From Trichosporon coremiiforme (lineage: Eukaryota; Basidiomycota; Tremellomycetes; Trichosporonales; Trichosporonaceae), in NCBI GenBank assembly GCA_039545355.1, contig BCJJ01000002.1:2017518-2081517 (forward strand): a stretch of DNA of 64,000 nt, written 5' to 3'. The notes under the pieces were generated by a model, which saw only the letters and a list, made by a program, of their open reading frames with translations, did not search any database and had not been told where the DNA came from. How positions within the stretch are numbered: the stretch's first letter is position 1; the number at the start of each line of letters is the position of its first letter. The position numbers and the translations under genes are program-made. Of the stretch, positions 1 through 10,557 are shown in pieces.

Positions 1-2093
1 AAGTTCAGGATGTGGGTACCGGTGTGGTTGTTGCGGATGGGCCAGCGGCGAAGCTCGTCAATCGTGCAGATGACCTCGTCGTTGAGCTTGAGTTCGCCCT
101 CCTCGAGACGGCCGACGTGGAGAACGTAACCGTTGTAGACCTGGACGTCCTCAACCTTGAACTCAGCCAGGCCGTCGATGGCAATAACACCAGTGTCGTA
201 CTCCTGGCCACCAGACTCGGCGTAGAAGTTGGTCTTGTCGAGCAGGATACCGAACGGCTCGCCCTCGGGAACATCCTTGGTTGACTCGTAGAACTTGGAC
301 TGGTGGTAGATAGCCTTGACGGCGGCCGAGATGTCGCCCTTCTTGTACTTGAAGTCGTCGTCGGTCTTGGGGACGGCGTCGTTGGCCTCGAGCGCACCGA
401 GGTCGTGGACGTCAAACTTAACACCGCCGGCGGCGCCCTTCTTGCCGCCAGCCTTGGAGGCCTCGAGCGACTCGAGACGAGCCTTCTCGAACGCGGCCTC
501 GTCAATCTTGAGACCACGCTCCTCGGCCATGATCTGGGTAAGGTCGACGGGGAAGCCGTAGGTGTCGTACAGGCGCCAGGTGTCGCGACCGGCGAGGGTC
601 TTGTCACCGGCAGCGGCGGCCTCAGCGTACTTGTTGAAGAGGATCTCTCCACGCTTCAGGGTACGGGCGAACGACTGCTCCTCCTCGTCGAGAATCTCCT
701 TGAGCTCGGGGATCTTCTTGGTGACCTCGGGGAAGATCTCCTTGAGGGTCTCGACGGTGGTGTCGACGAGCGACGAGAAGAAGGTACCCATCTCAGCGCC
801 GAACTTGGAGTTGGCGTAACGGACACCACGACGGAGGATACGACGGAGGACGTAACCACGGCCGTCCTTGTCGGGAACACCACCGTCGGAGATGGCGATG
901 GTGAGGGTACGGATGTGGTCAGCGATGACACGGTAAGCAGTGTCGATGCCGTCCTTGTCGTCGGCACCGAGCTTGCCCTCGTAAGGGCGGGCACCAGTAA
1001 GCTCCTGGATGCGTTTGAAGATCGGGGTGAAAACGTCAGTGTCGTAGTTCGAGCTAACGTTGTGGAGGACGGAAACGAGACGCTCAAAGCCCATACCAGT
1101 GTCGATGTGGGTGGCAGGGAGGGGACGGAGAGACCCGTCGTTCTCGCGGTTGTACTGGATGAACACATTGTTCCAGATCTCGAGAACGTCAGGGTCGTCC
1201 ATGTTGACGAGGTGAGCAGCCTCGCGTCCGCCGATGCGGTCAAAGTGAATCTCCGAGCAAGGTCCACAGGGGCCGGTGGCACCCATCTCCCAGAAGTTGT
1301 CCTTGGCGTTTCCAGGGAGGATGTGGCTCTCGGGAACACCAAGGTCCTGCCAGATCTTCTTGGCCTCGAGGTCGGGCTCAAGGCCCTGGGCGGCGTCACC
1401 CTCGAAGTAGGTGACGTAGAGACGGTCCTTGGGGAGACCGTAGACACGGGTGAGGAGGTCCCAGGCCATGGTCAGGGCGCCGAGCTTGAAGTAGTCGCCG
1501 AACGACCAGTTTCCGAGCATCTCGAAGAACGTGTGGTGGTACGAGTCCTTGCCGACGTCGTCGAGGTCATTGTGCTTTCCTCCGGCACGGATACACTTCT
1601 GCGAGTTGACGGCACGCGAGAGCTTGGCAAGGTCCGACTTGGGGTCCGCGGTTCCAAGGAAGAGAGGCTTGTACTGGTTCATACCCTACAAAAGCTGTCA
1701 GCATCATTCGGTGGCAAACGTAGAAGAGTCGAGACGTGTGTCGGTTGAATCATCGGCCAAGTCCGACACAACCACACTGCAGGATTTTCTACTCACAGCG
1801 TTGGCGAAGAGGAGCGTATCATCGTCGAACGGGATCGAGCCGGACGAGGGCCAGAAGGTGTGCTCAAATCCGGGCTGCTTCACGAAGTAGTCGATGAAGG
1901 TGGAGCGGACCTTGGCAGCGGGCCAGTCCTCAGGCGAGGGCCACTTGGCGGGGGCGGTGGTAGGGACGGTGGGCTTGGATTCTCTGCGGGACATGTTGCC
2001 GGCGGGAGCGAAGGAACGAGGTTGGAAAGGAGTTGTGCGATGAAGGTGCTGGGAGGAAATCGAAAGGGGGCGTACAGTGCGAGCAAAAAGCAT
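1..2093 (-). CDS. ALA1: Alanyl-tRNA synthetase, dual-targeted, 3' end outside window
   Basis: Class II synthetase that charges tRNA-Ala. Two exons are visible: 2093-1797 and 1685-1 (intron 1796-1686). The reading frame runs off the left edge, so about 660 residues are present and the C-terminal third of a roughly 960-residue family is missing. Family landmarks are GMNQYKPLF right after the intron, the [10 protein letters not shown] segment, and [10 protein letters not shown] (start of the editing domain) at the window edge. There are two in-frame ATGs. The one at 2093 begins [10 protein letters not shown], a basic, hydroxylated stretch without acidic residues that looks like a mitochondrial presequence; its context is poor (T at -3). 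The one at 1994 begins MSRRESKPT and has a good context (A at -3, CAAC before ATG). I infer leaky scanning gives mitochondrial and cytosolic forms from one gene. No separate mitochondrial AlaRS is seen here. Confidence 0.93.
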
Positions 2094-3109
2094 GCAACCC
2101 TCGGTGATTGAACAGCCTCTGGGGGTCGAGGTCTTGGAGGGTCGAGGGGAAGAAAGAGAAAGGCGGAAGGTGATGGGGTAATGCAAGACGAGAACGGTGG
2201 CGAGACGTGAACGCTCACTGTCAGCGCCATCCTTCCAACTTTGGGCATGGCAGAGAGATTGAGTCGAGGCGCTCACGTGACTTTAAGCGACCCGGAACAT
2301 GATAAGGGAGACCACGTGGCACCCAACCTCCACCGCCAGGATTTGCTCGTGGGCTGTCCGGGATCTGGTGCGGAACGAAGGAAGGCAGTTTGCACTCAGC
2401 CACGCAGGGGTTTTTCGTCGAGCATGCCAACATCGTGCAGTGAACAAGAGCGTAACATGGAGTATGGAAGGGCGGCGTGCGTAATCAGTGTAAGTGGTTA
2501 AAGCTTGACAATTGACCAGAAACGAAGGTGCGGCGCGTGCAGTCACTACAATACGTTTGGGCAGTGTCGTGTGTCGCAAGGTGGTGTGCGCCCAGATCAT
2601 GTCTGTGTTAGCTGTGTCAGATGTGCTAGGCGCGACGCGTGCATGGCAAACAGACGATACAGACGAGACGCCAGACGGTACATGGGAATGGGGCAGATGT
2701 TTTGAGCATGAGCTAAGGACCCAGGACGCAAGAAGCAGGGTGCGCCGGCAGTGAGAAGTGAGAACCACCAGACAGCACCACGGCAGGGGCTGCCAGGGCC
2801 AAGGGGCCGAGGGTGCCAGCCCTACCAGGCGAGCCGAGCATTCACAGTGTGGTCTGGTACATATACTTGGTACAGCTTGTGCCGGTACTCTAATTATTGC
2901 CAGGAATAGTAATCCGCTGAATAGCATGTGGATTAGGCCTCGCCGTATTACGGCGTACCGGATGGGGTAGCGTTTGCGCTAGCCTGTCTGGCAGGGAGTG
3001 TCCCTGGAGGACCTGGACCTGGCAGCTTGCAGCCGGGACCCTGGACCGCCGAGCAAAGTGGACAGCGTGCAGAGTGCACAGCGCACGGCGGTCAGGCGGT
3101 CCAACGGCC

Positions 3110-3152
3110 CAAACAGCCAGACAGCCAAACAGTCAGACAGCCAGACGGGCAG
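3110..3152. repeat. CAGACAGC-like imperfect microsatellite
   Basis: Imperfect tandem copies of cagacagcc/cagacagt-type 8-9 bp units in intergenic DNA. Confidence 0.6.
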
Positions 3153-3223
3153 ATGGCCAGCGGTCAGCGGGCAGCGGAAAGGGTGCAAGGGACAAGAGGC
3201 CAGTGGCCAGTGGTGCGATGGAT

Positions 3224-3256
3224 GCCATGCCGTGCCGTGCCGTGCCGTGCGGTGCG
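3224..3256. repeat. (CGTGC)n pentanucleotide repeat
   Basis: Roughly six copies of a 5-bp unit (cgtgc, last copies drifting to ggtgc) in intergenic DNA. Confidence 0.75.
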
Positions 3257-3870
3257 GAGCATGCGAACCATCCGAGCCATGCCCTGTTAGCTGTCGCCTG
3301 TCTTTCGTCGGCCTCACCAGGCCTCGGCGCAAGCGCTGCACTCAGCCAGCTCTCCGGGCTCTGACATTCTGGCACTCTAGAGTGCCGGTTCCTCGTCTGT
3401 CCCTGCTGCATGCTGGAGGTGTGTCCGAGTCTCTGTGCTCTCACCATCACAGCCCTTCCCTGCCTCAGCTGTCCCTTTCCAACCCCTTCCTTCCCCTGGC
3501 TCTCTCACCGGTTCAGCTGTCCAACCATCAAGCCAAGTAGACTCCAGCCTGATCCGCAGTGTGGTCAAGATGCCTGTTTGCCCCGCGCACTGTGCGCGTT
3601 CGCAGTTGATAGAAACCAGACTGGATATGGGAGATGAGAAGACTGACGGCTCGATGCATTACGTGCGCGTGGGCTGGGTACGCTCTGCGTGAGAGTGACA
3701 AGGTGATGGATGACACGAGCAGTATCAAGCACCAAGTAGCTTACGTCCCGGCGAATATGCAACGGCCCAGTCACACTGGTCGGGCCGGTTCCCCTCAACC
3801 TCTCCTCTTCTCTCCCTTCGATACCCTCAACCTGCAACCCTCTCACCTGACACCTGACCGCCCGCACCGC

Positions 3871-3917
3871 ACCTCACCCTCACCCTCACCCTCACTCCCT
3901 CGACCCTCACCCTCACC
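3871..3917. repeat. CCCTCA repeat, G-quadruplex candidate on the minus strand
   Basis: Six-base units (ccctca) with two interruptions. The complementary strand carries more than five GGG runs spaced by three or four bases, which satisfies the usual G-quadruplex pattern. A shorter copy lies at 4043-4064. Both lie in the upstream region of the LIM-RhoGAP gene, with the G-rich strand as the transcription template. Confidence 0.65.
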
Positions 3918-4042
3918 TAGCGAGCCAGCGCGCCCGCACCAGCGCAGACGCCTGACACCACCACCACACGTACCACCCGCGCACACACCGAACTAGCTTC
4001 CTCCGACACCTGCATCTGCGGCAGCCCGCCAGACCGCACCTG

Positions 4043-4064
4043 CCCCCTCACCCTCACCCTCACC
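4043..4064. repeat. Second CCCTCA repeat
   Basis: Three to four ccctca units, a shorter relative of the repeat at 3871-3917. Confidence 0.6.
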
Positions 4065-4662
4065 ATCACACTCACTCGGCCACATCCATTCATCCACTTG
4101 CCATCCATCCGATCCATCCTCTTGCATACTCCATCCCCGCACAGCACTCGCGCCCGCCACCACTGCATCGACACACGCCGCAACCATCCATCCACCCGCC
4201 CGCAACATACCCCTTCATTGTGTTCATCCCCTCCACCCACACCCGCCATAACGCCAGACTACCGTTCCCTCTCTCCGCCGACCTTTCCTCCGCAAAAGAG
4301 ATCCGTGCATCAATCACCCAGCACACGGTCACTCCTCAACTCGAGACTCCACCCGCTCATCCTGCTCTCCCCCCCTGTCCTAACGTTTCGTACGCCCAAC
4401 AGCACTATCCCTCGGTTCGGTCGATCGTTCGTCAACACCACAGCAACGTTCACGGGTCTCCACGCGACGTCCTCGACTACCAGCACCGCCCCTCCTAGAT
4501 CTACTCTGATATTGGCTCGACCCTGCCTGTATCAATCTCATCCAGCATTGCCCTTCCTCGCGCCCATCTGAAGGCTCCCCCGCCTCGTCTGGCTCCAGCG
4601 TTCCCCTCTGCTGCCAGCGAGTCACTTCCCTCAACCTTCACCATCCCCCGCCGCCTTGACGT

Positions 4663-7600
4663 ATGACAACGTCCAGGTTCAACACCCGTGACGCGACGGC
4701 GAGGGGGACCGCATCAGGTGTATCGGGCGTCGCTAAACAAACAGGAGCGCTGGATCTTGGCTCTGCGGGGAATCGATCATCTCTCGAGGCGGGTACAGCC
4801 CAGATGTTTGAGCGACGGCCATCCAACACGTCTGTTCACTCCATGCGCTCCACGGGCACCAACCACTCTTCGTCCACCCAACAGCTGCGTGACAGGGAGT
4901 TGGCTCAATCCCCGGCGTCGGTGTCATCTTCCGGAACGCTCCCGTGGATGACTCCGCGAGAGGCTTTCAACCAGAGCCCCCAGCTCGCAACATCGTCTCT
5001 CCCAGCACTGCCGACCGTACCCGGCTCAGTTCTGGCGCATCCCACCCAGCCTGGCCCTCCAGGGGGCATGCCGCGACCTTCATCTCACACTCAACTACCT
5101 CGCATCGCACGACCGCCGTCAATAGACGGGGTCAATGACATGTCCAGCCCGCGCAGCGCGCCATCCAGTGCGAGCCCGTTATCGCCGAACGCCCAACACG
5201 GACCGCCGTTCATGCAACCACCACCTCGCTCGACGTCCTCTCCTGATCCGCGGCTGGGCCTCGATGGACCAGGCTCATCAAGGAGTTCACCGGTCACATC
5301 TCCCCGGCCAGCCGCATCAATCCCGCCCTATGCACACATGCCTGCGACTGGAGCTGGAGCCGGAGCACAGACCAACTTCGCGGTCCTTCCGCCAAGGGTG
5401 TCATCCTTCACCAACGCCGCTGCCCTCACTACCGGTAGCGGAGGCAGTGATGGCGGTATCACGCCGCGCAGGAGTGAGACTCCCACGTCGACAACCTCAT
5501 CCCATGCACCGCCTGGATCTTCTGGGCCGGGGGCTGTACAGAACTACCAGCCCACGCAGCAACCAACCGCCCGACGATCTGGATCCGTCACGTACTGTGC
5601 CAAGTGCGGCCTTGCCGTTCGAGGGCAGTTTGTGCGTGCTTTACAGCAAGTCTACCACCTGGACTGCTTCCGCTGCCGAGTGAGTTTCATGAGGGGATAT
5701 CACTGACTCCAACAGGACTGTGACAAAGTCGTCGCCCAGAAGTTCTTCCCCGTCGAGGACAACGAGGGTAGACAATACCCTTTGTGCGAGCGGGACTACT
5801 TCGCTCGTCTCGACCTGATCTGTGCCAAGTGTGACCAGGCACTGAGGTCGTCGTACATTACAGCATGTGGCGAGAAGTTCCACGTCGAGCACTTCACATG
5901 TTCAGTCTGTGACACGGTCTTCGGAGCCAGCGATTCCTACTACGAGCATGACGGGAAAGTCTGTGAGTATAACAAGCTGACCGCCGCAACTCAAGGGCTG
6001 AGCTAACGTGTCCAGACTGTCATTACCACTACTCGATCAGCTTCGCCAACAAGTGCGTCGGCTGTGAGACTGCCATCTTAAAGCAATTCGTGGAGATCAA
6101 TCGCAATGGCCGAGACGAGTGCTGGCACCCCGAGTGCTACATGATCCACAAATTCTGGAACGTCCGACTCGCCTCGCGCAACTTCACCACTCCCGCTTCC
6201 GCAACCCCCGCGTCATCAAGCTTGTCACTCCTGGAGATGAGTTCCATGCCTGGAGCTATGCCCGGCATGTCCCCTCAATCCTCGCTGTCCGCAAACGCCA
6301 GCCCGGGTTGGGACGCTGAGATGTCCGCGAAGGACTTGAAGGAGCGCCAGATCGCAATGGAGCTCAAGGTGTCCCAGATCTGGCTCGTTCTCTCCGGCTT
6401 CGAGGAGAGCTCAGCAGCCTGTATCGGTGACATGCTTCGAGTCGTGAATGAGCGCAAGCTTCTCGACGTCATCCTTCTGGCAGAGAAGTTCATCCTGCAT
6501 GTTGAGACGCTGTTTGCCGTCATCGATGACCTGGAGGCCCAGTTTGCACTGGCCGGCGTCAAGGGTGAGTTCCGCTTTGTTGGTGGTGGGTGCTGCAATG
6601 CTGACATGCGTAGGAATGTCTCATGCGAGGGAGGCGAAGCAGCTTTGCCGCAAGCTCGTCAACTTCTTCTCAATGCTGTCTCAGATCTCGCCGCACGTCA
6701 ATACAATCCCCAACATGCAGGAGTTATTGACGCAGGTTACTCAGCTCGCCCACTATCTCAAGATACTCATCCGCATCGCTTTGACAGGTGCCATCAAGCT
6801 CGACAGGGAACAGAACAACCCCAGGGCGATGACCAACGCCCTGGCTCGTCTCCACTTGTTGTCCCTCGACAATGCCGAGCCGTCACTTCGAAAGCGCGGT
6901 GATCATCCGGACCCAACGCCACCCAACGACGATTGGAACGGCAATGAAACCGCGGAGGAGATGGCCAAGCGCAGCTATGACCTGCTGAGCAGACACCCCG
7001 AAGGCTTCATCCCCAGCACAAGGGATATTGCGTACGGTTACCGAAGTCTGGCGTCAGAGGTCACCGGTGAGACAACCATTCGGGGACCGCAGAGCGATTC
7101 CTTCGTACCGAATGACGGCTGCATCACCTGCAACGGTGCCATCGAGGATGACTGCGTGCGTCTCGGCATGTTCAACCGCTGGCACTCAATGTGTGTGGAG
7201 TGCGGAAAATGCCACGACAAGGCGGGTATTCACCACGACCAGGAGAGTTCTTCGGACCGAACGGCTGAGATTGGTTCGGGCGACGGCACGCATGATTACG
7301 TGGTGAAGGCGCCTACCCGAAGGTTGCCACCAAGGGTGGATGACTTCTGCTTCGAGCTCCCCAAGACTCAGTACGGACCCACCGACATCATCTGGTGTGT
7401 GACTCATCGCACCGCCACCGCCGAGACTGGCTTCCAGTCCGTGTCTCGTCTGGAGCAATTTGCATTCCTACTCCACGTTGCCCTGCGCCGCCTCTACCTC
7501 CATTTCCGAGAGCACCACAAAATTCCCAGCGGTGAGTCATCTTTTCCGGGACACGATGCTGACGGATCCTCAGCTTTGACGCGCAGCGATGCGAGCACCG

Positions 7601-9624
7601 ATGTCAAGCGTGTCAAGTCGGTGACCCTGGATCGCAAGTTGTCCTCCACTGCGCGGCTCCCGCAACGCTCAACTGTGGTGGAGAGTCCAGCAGGCAAGAT
7701 GGCGGACGAGAACGGACAAGTTGTTCCTGCGCGGTCGCCGTCTGGCTCAGTGCCGCCGCCGACAATTGAGGAAGGCGGCAGCACTGAAAGTGGCGTCGAT
7801 GTTCTCCGACCTGCGTTTGCACGCAACAACACGCAGATTCGAATCGTCAAGGATGGACCGCGCACGCAGGAGTCTCAGAACACTGAGCTGAGCAACATGA
7901 TGTTGGCCGTTCCTCAAGCCCACGGCAAGGAGGACGACGCGATTACCCTCAGTGACATTCCAACGCTGCTCGCGAACCAGCAGAACCAGCCTCGTTCGGC
8001 TCTGAACAACGTTCCTCTCTTCGCCCAGTTGACGCCGCTCGACGCCAGCATTGTCCGGCACTTTGCGCTCATCAATCTGACCAAGACCGGTCTCGGTCAC
8101 TTAATTGAAGTGGAGGACATTCTTGAGCTGCTGGACACGCGCAAGAACCAGTGGTGGAACAAGATCTTCAAGAACAACGGCAAGAAGGATCAAAAGAAGA
8201 AGGGAATCTTTGGAGTTCCGATTGAAGTGCTTGTCCATCGCACCGGTTCGGACTCGCAGCAGGGTTCCAACCCGACGACGACACTTCGTGTGCCAGAGTT
8301 CATCGAAGATATTGTGTCAACGATGCGTCAGCAGGACATGGCCGTCGAGGGTATCTTCCGAAAGAACGGAAACATCCGCCGTCTGCAGGACATTTCGGAC
8401 CAGCTCGACAAGGACTCGTCCATTGTCACGCTGTCTGAGGAGAACCCCGTCCAGCTTGCCGCGCTGCTCAAGCGTTTCCTTCGAGAAATGCCGGAGCCCC
8501 TCCTGACATTCAGACTGCACAAGCTGTTTTGCGCCGCCGCGACCTTGCCGAACCCCGAGGACCGAAAGCGATGCTTGCACTTGCTCGTGCTTCTGCTTCC
8601 TCGGCCTAACCGCGACACCCTCGAGGTTCTTTTCGTCTTCCTCCGCTGGGTCGCCTCGTTCTCGTACCGCGACGAGGAGACTGGCTCGCGCATGGACATT
8701 GCCAATCTCGCCACCGTCATCACGCCAAGCATCTTGTACGCTAAGAGCGGCAACCCTGCCCGTGAAGACAGCATGATCGCCATCAACGCGGTGCAGCAGC
8801 TACTGGAGAACCAGGATGACATCTACCACGTCCCGCTCGAACTCATGTTCGTCAGGCACGACAAGGTCGCACAGATCTTTGCCAACTACAGCGACTACCT
8901 GCCGCCGAAAGAGATGCACAAGCACCTGCAGAACTACCTGCAGCGCCGCTACCCGCAGGGCAACCAGGGCGGACAACACCAGCGCCAGGGACCTCCACCG
9001 GGTGGTGGTCCGCACATGGCGCGCGGTGACTCGAGCCAGAACCAGTCAAACCGTCCCGCCGACCTGCGTCTGTCGTCGCTGCCGCCGCCCCACCCTACCG
9101 ACGGCAGTGCCTCGGGCAGCTTGCGCGCTCCGCAGAGCAGCAACAACAGCTCGCGCCCGACGAGCTGGGGTGCCGTCGCTCCTCCGCCCGGCCCGGGAAC
9201 GCCAGGCAGCTCCGGTCTGCCGCCAGTTCTTAACGGGAACGCGGTGCAGGGGCAGCCGTTCGGCCCGCCCGGTGGTAGCCAGCCGCAGCAGCCCGCGATG
9301 GCGATGCCGATGCCGGCACCCCAATTCCGCGGCGGCCCCTTCCAGGGCGCGGAGCGCAACGGCTCGCGCCAGAGCTCGCGGGGCAGCGCGCCCAGCTCGC
9401 CCGGCCTGCACGAAGCCGACCGGAGATCGTTCCAGATGGAGCGCGACCGTTCGCGCGAGCGTGCCTGGACGCCAAGCGAGCAGACGCACCAGCAGCACTC
9501 GCAGCAGGGACACCCGCAGATGTCCCAGCAGTCGCACCAGATGAGCCAACAGTCTCACCAGCTCTCGCAGGGCCACGGAATGAGCCAGCAGTCGCACCAG
9601 ATGTCGCAGGCGCATGGGCGGTAA
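4663..9624 (+). CDS. LIM-domain Rho GTPase-activating protein (Lrg1/Rga type)
   Basis: Predicted to switch off a Rho-family GTPase and so act in polarity and cell-wall control. Exons are 4663-5679, 5716-5962, 6016-6564, 6614-7531 and 7574-9624 (1593 aa). The first about 320 residues are Ser/Pro-rich disorder. Zinc-binding LIM repeats follow: CAKCGLAVRG with HLDCFRC, CAKCDQALRS with HFTCSVC, and CVGCETAILK. A further LIM-like segment (CITCNGAIED, CVECGKC) lies near residue 750. The RhoGAP domain spans about residues 1125-1355, with the arginine finger in EGIFRKNG and the conserved LLKRFLREMPEPLL helix. Several LIM repeats plus RhoGAP fit Lrg1 (a Rho1 GAP) better than two-LIM Rga1, but this is inference. 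The tail is Gln/His-rich with repeated MSQQSHQ. The 42-nt intron 7532-7573 is in frame and lacks stops. Confidence 0.93.
9520..9612 (+). repeat. MSQQSHQ-coding repeat in the RhoGAP tail
   Basis: Degenerate 21-27 bp coding units give repeated MSQQSHQ or MSQ-like peptides at the extreme C-terminus of the RhoGAP. This looks like slippage-prone low-complexity sequence. Confidence 0.7.
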
Positions 9625-10557
9625 CCCTACATTCTTTCTCTCGCCATATCTTTCTTTGTTTTCTCTCCTATATTTTCTTTTCATCACTGGCCTCTTTTCA
9701 CTTTGATCTCCACCTTGTCCCCCTTGGGCCCCAGGATCTTTGACGACCACATCCCCGACTTCACCGATCTGTCCTGTCCTGTGCGCGCTCTGCCGCTGCA
9801 CCTCGACCTGCCGATCGGCACCTCTACCCAACGCTGTCCGCGGCACAGCGCCCCGCAGCACGTAACGAAAAGCGAAAATAACTCTCTCCCCTTCACCCCG
9901 ACATCCGCCTACCAACCCAAGCAACCTTGCAATCAGCAATTAGTACCAAACGGCGAATAAACGCTAGTACGATACCCCTCTCCTTTCTTTCTCTGTATTC
10001 GTATTCCGGCGAGTATGCATTATACATTATTGGTCATGGCCCGAACGAGCGGAGCGAGTGAGCATAGCAGAGGGGCGAGCGGAGTGAGGGAAGCGTGTTC
10101 AGAGTTGCAGCTCAAGCAGAACGAGTGATGGCACGAGAGCCGTGGGAGAGTTTGAATCTGCGACAGCTCGTCGACCAGGCTGTCCGTGTATGTACCTCCG
10201 AATAACAGCGTAATACACAAGTGTCAGATGCATACACAGTTATGAGGGGTCTAGGTCTAATGCTGCGTGTCCGACGCTGGGCGAGAGAAGGGTACTTCTT
10301 CGCTTTTGGTTCTTCTTCATCGTACTCGCTCTTGTCTCTGCTCTCTCGTGTCCTCGTATCACTTCTCTCTGCATCCTTCCCCCTCTTCGCTCCAGTCTTT
10401 ACTCCAGGGTGCTCGAGAGAGCGAGGAAGGGCGAGGGAGAGGACGAAGGTGCTGGGTCTGGCTCAGCCTCACCTCTCACTTCTCACCTCTCACCTCTCAC
10501 CTCTCACCTCTCACCTCTCGCACTCGCCCGCCGCCGTCGCCCGTCTCGAAGCTTGGC
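9625..10557. other. Convergent intergenic region with 3' UTRs
   Basis: Lies between the stop codons of the RhoGAP (+) and the helicase (-). A poly(A) signal match AATAAA sits at 9956-9961, about 330 bases past the RhoGAP stop. The region 10040-10095 has short repeats of a cgagcggagcgag-like motif. A 7-bp tandem repeat (10468-10530) adjoins the helicase stop. No gene is supported. Confidence 0.55.
10468..10530. repeat. (CACCTCT)n heptanucleotide repeat
   Basis: Seven to eight near-perfect 7-bp units, ending about 28 bases from the helicase stop codon. In the helicase transcript this would be a purine-rich GAGGTGA tract in the 3' UTR. Confidence 0.8.

Larger units (their letters stand above)
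2094..4662. other. Intergenic spacer and 5' leader of the LIM-RhoGAP gene
   Basis: About 2.6 kb between two divergently transcribed genes, with no supported gene. It holds several simple repeats (3110-3152, 3224-3256, 3871-3917, 4043-4064). The last 900 bases are strongly C/pyrimidine-rich on the + strand and probably include promoter and 5' UTR of the LIM-RhoGAP gene. Short reading frames here have repeat-driven composition and no recognisable domain. Confidence 0.6.

Noticed and set aside
303..1748. Long plus-strand open frame (481 codons)
   Set aside because: It is antisense to the AlaRS exon, which is a sure gene; GC-rich third positions keep the opposite frame open.
3027..3364. Overlapping small frames of about 90-180 codons
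   Set aside because: Composition is set by simple repeats and the frames overlap in several phases without any domain.
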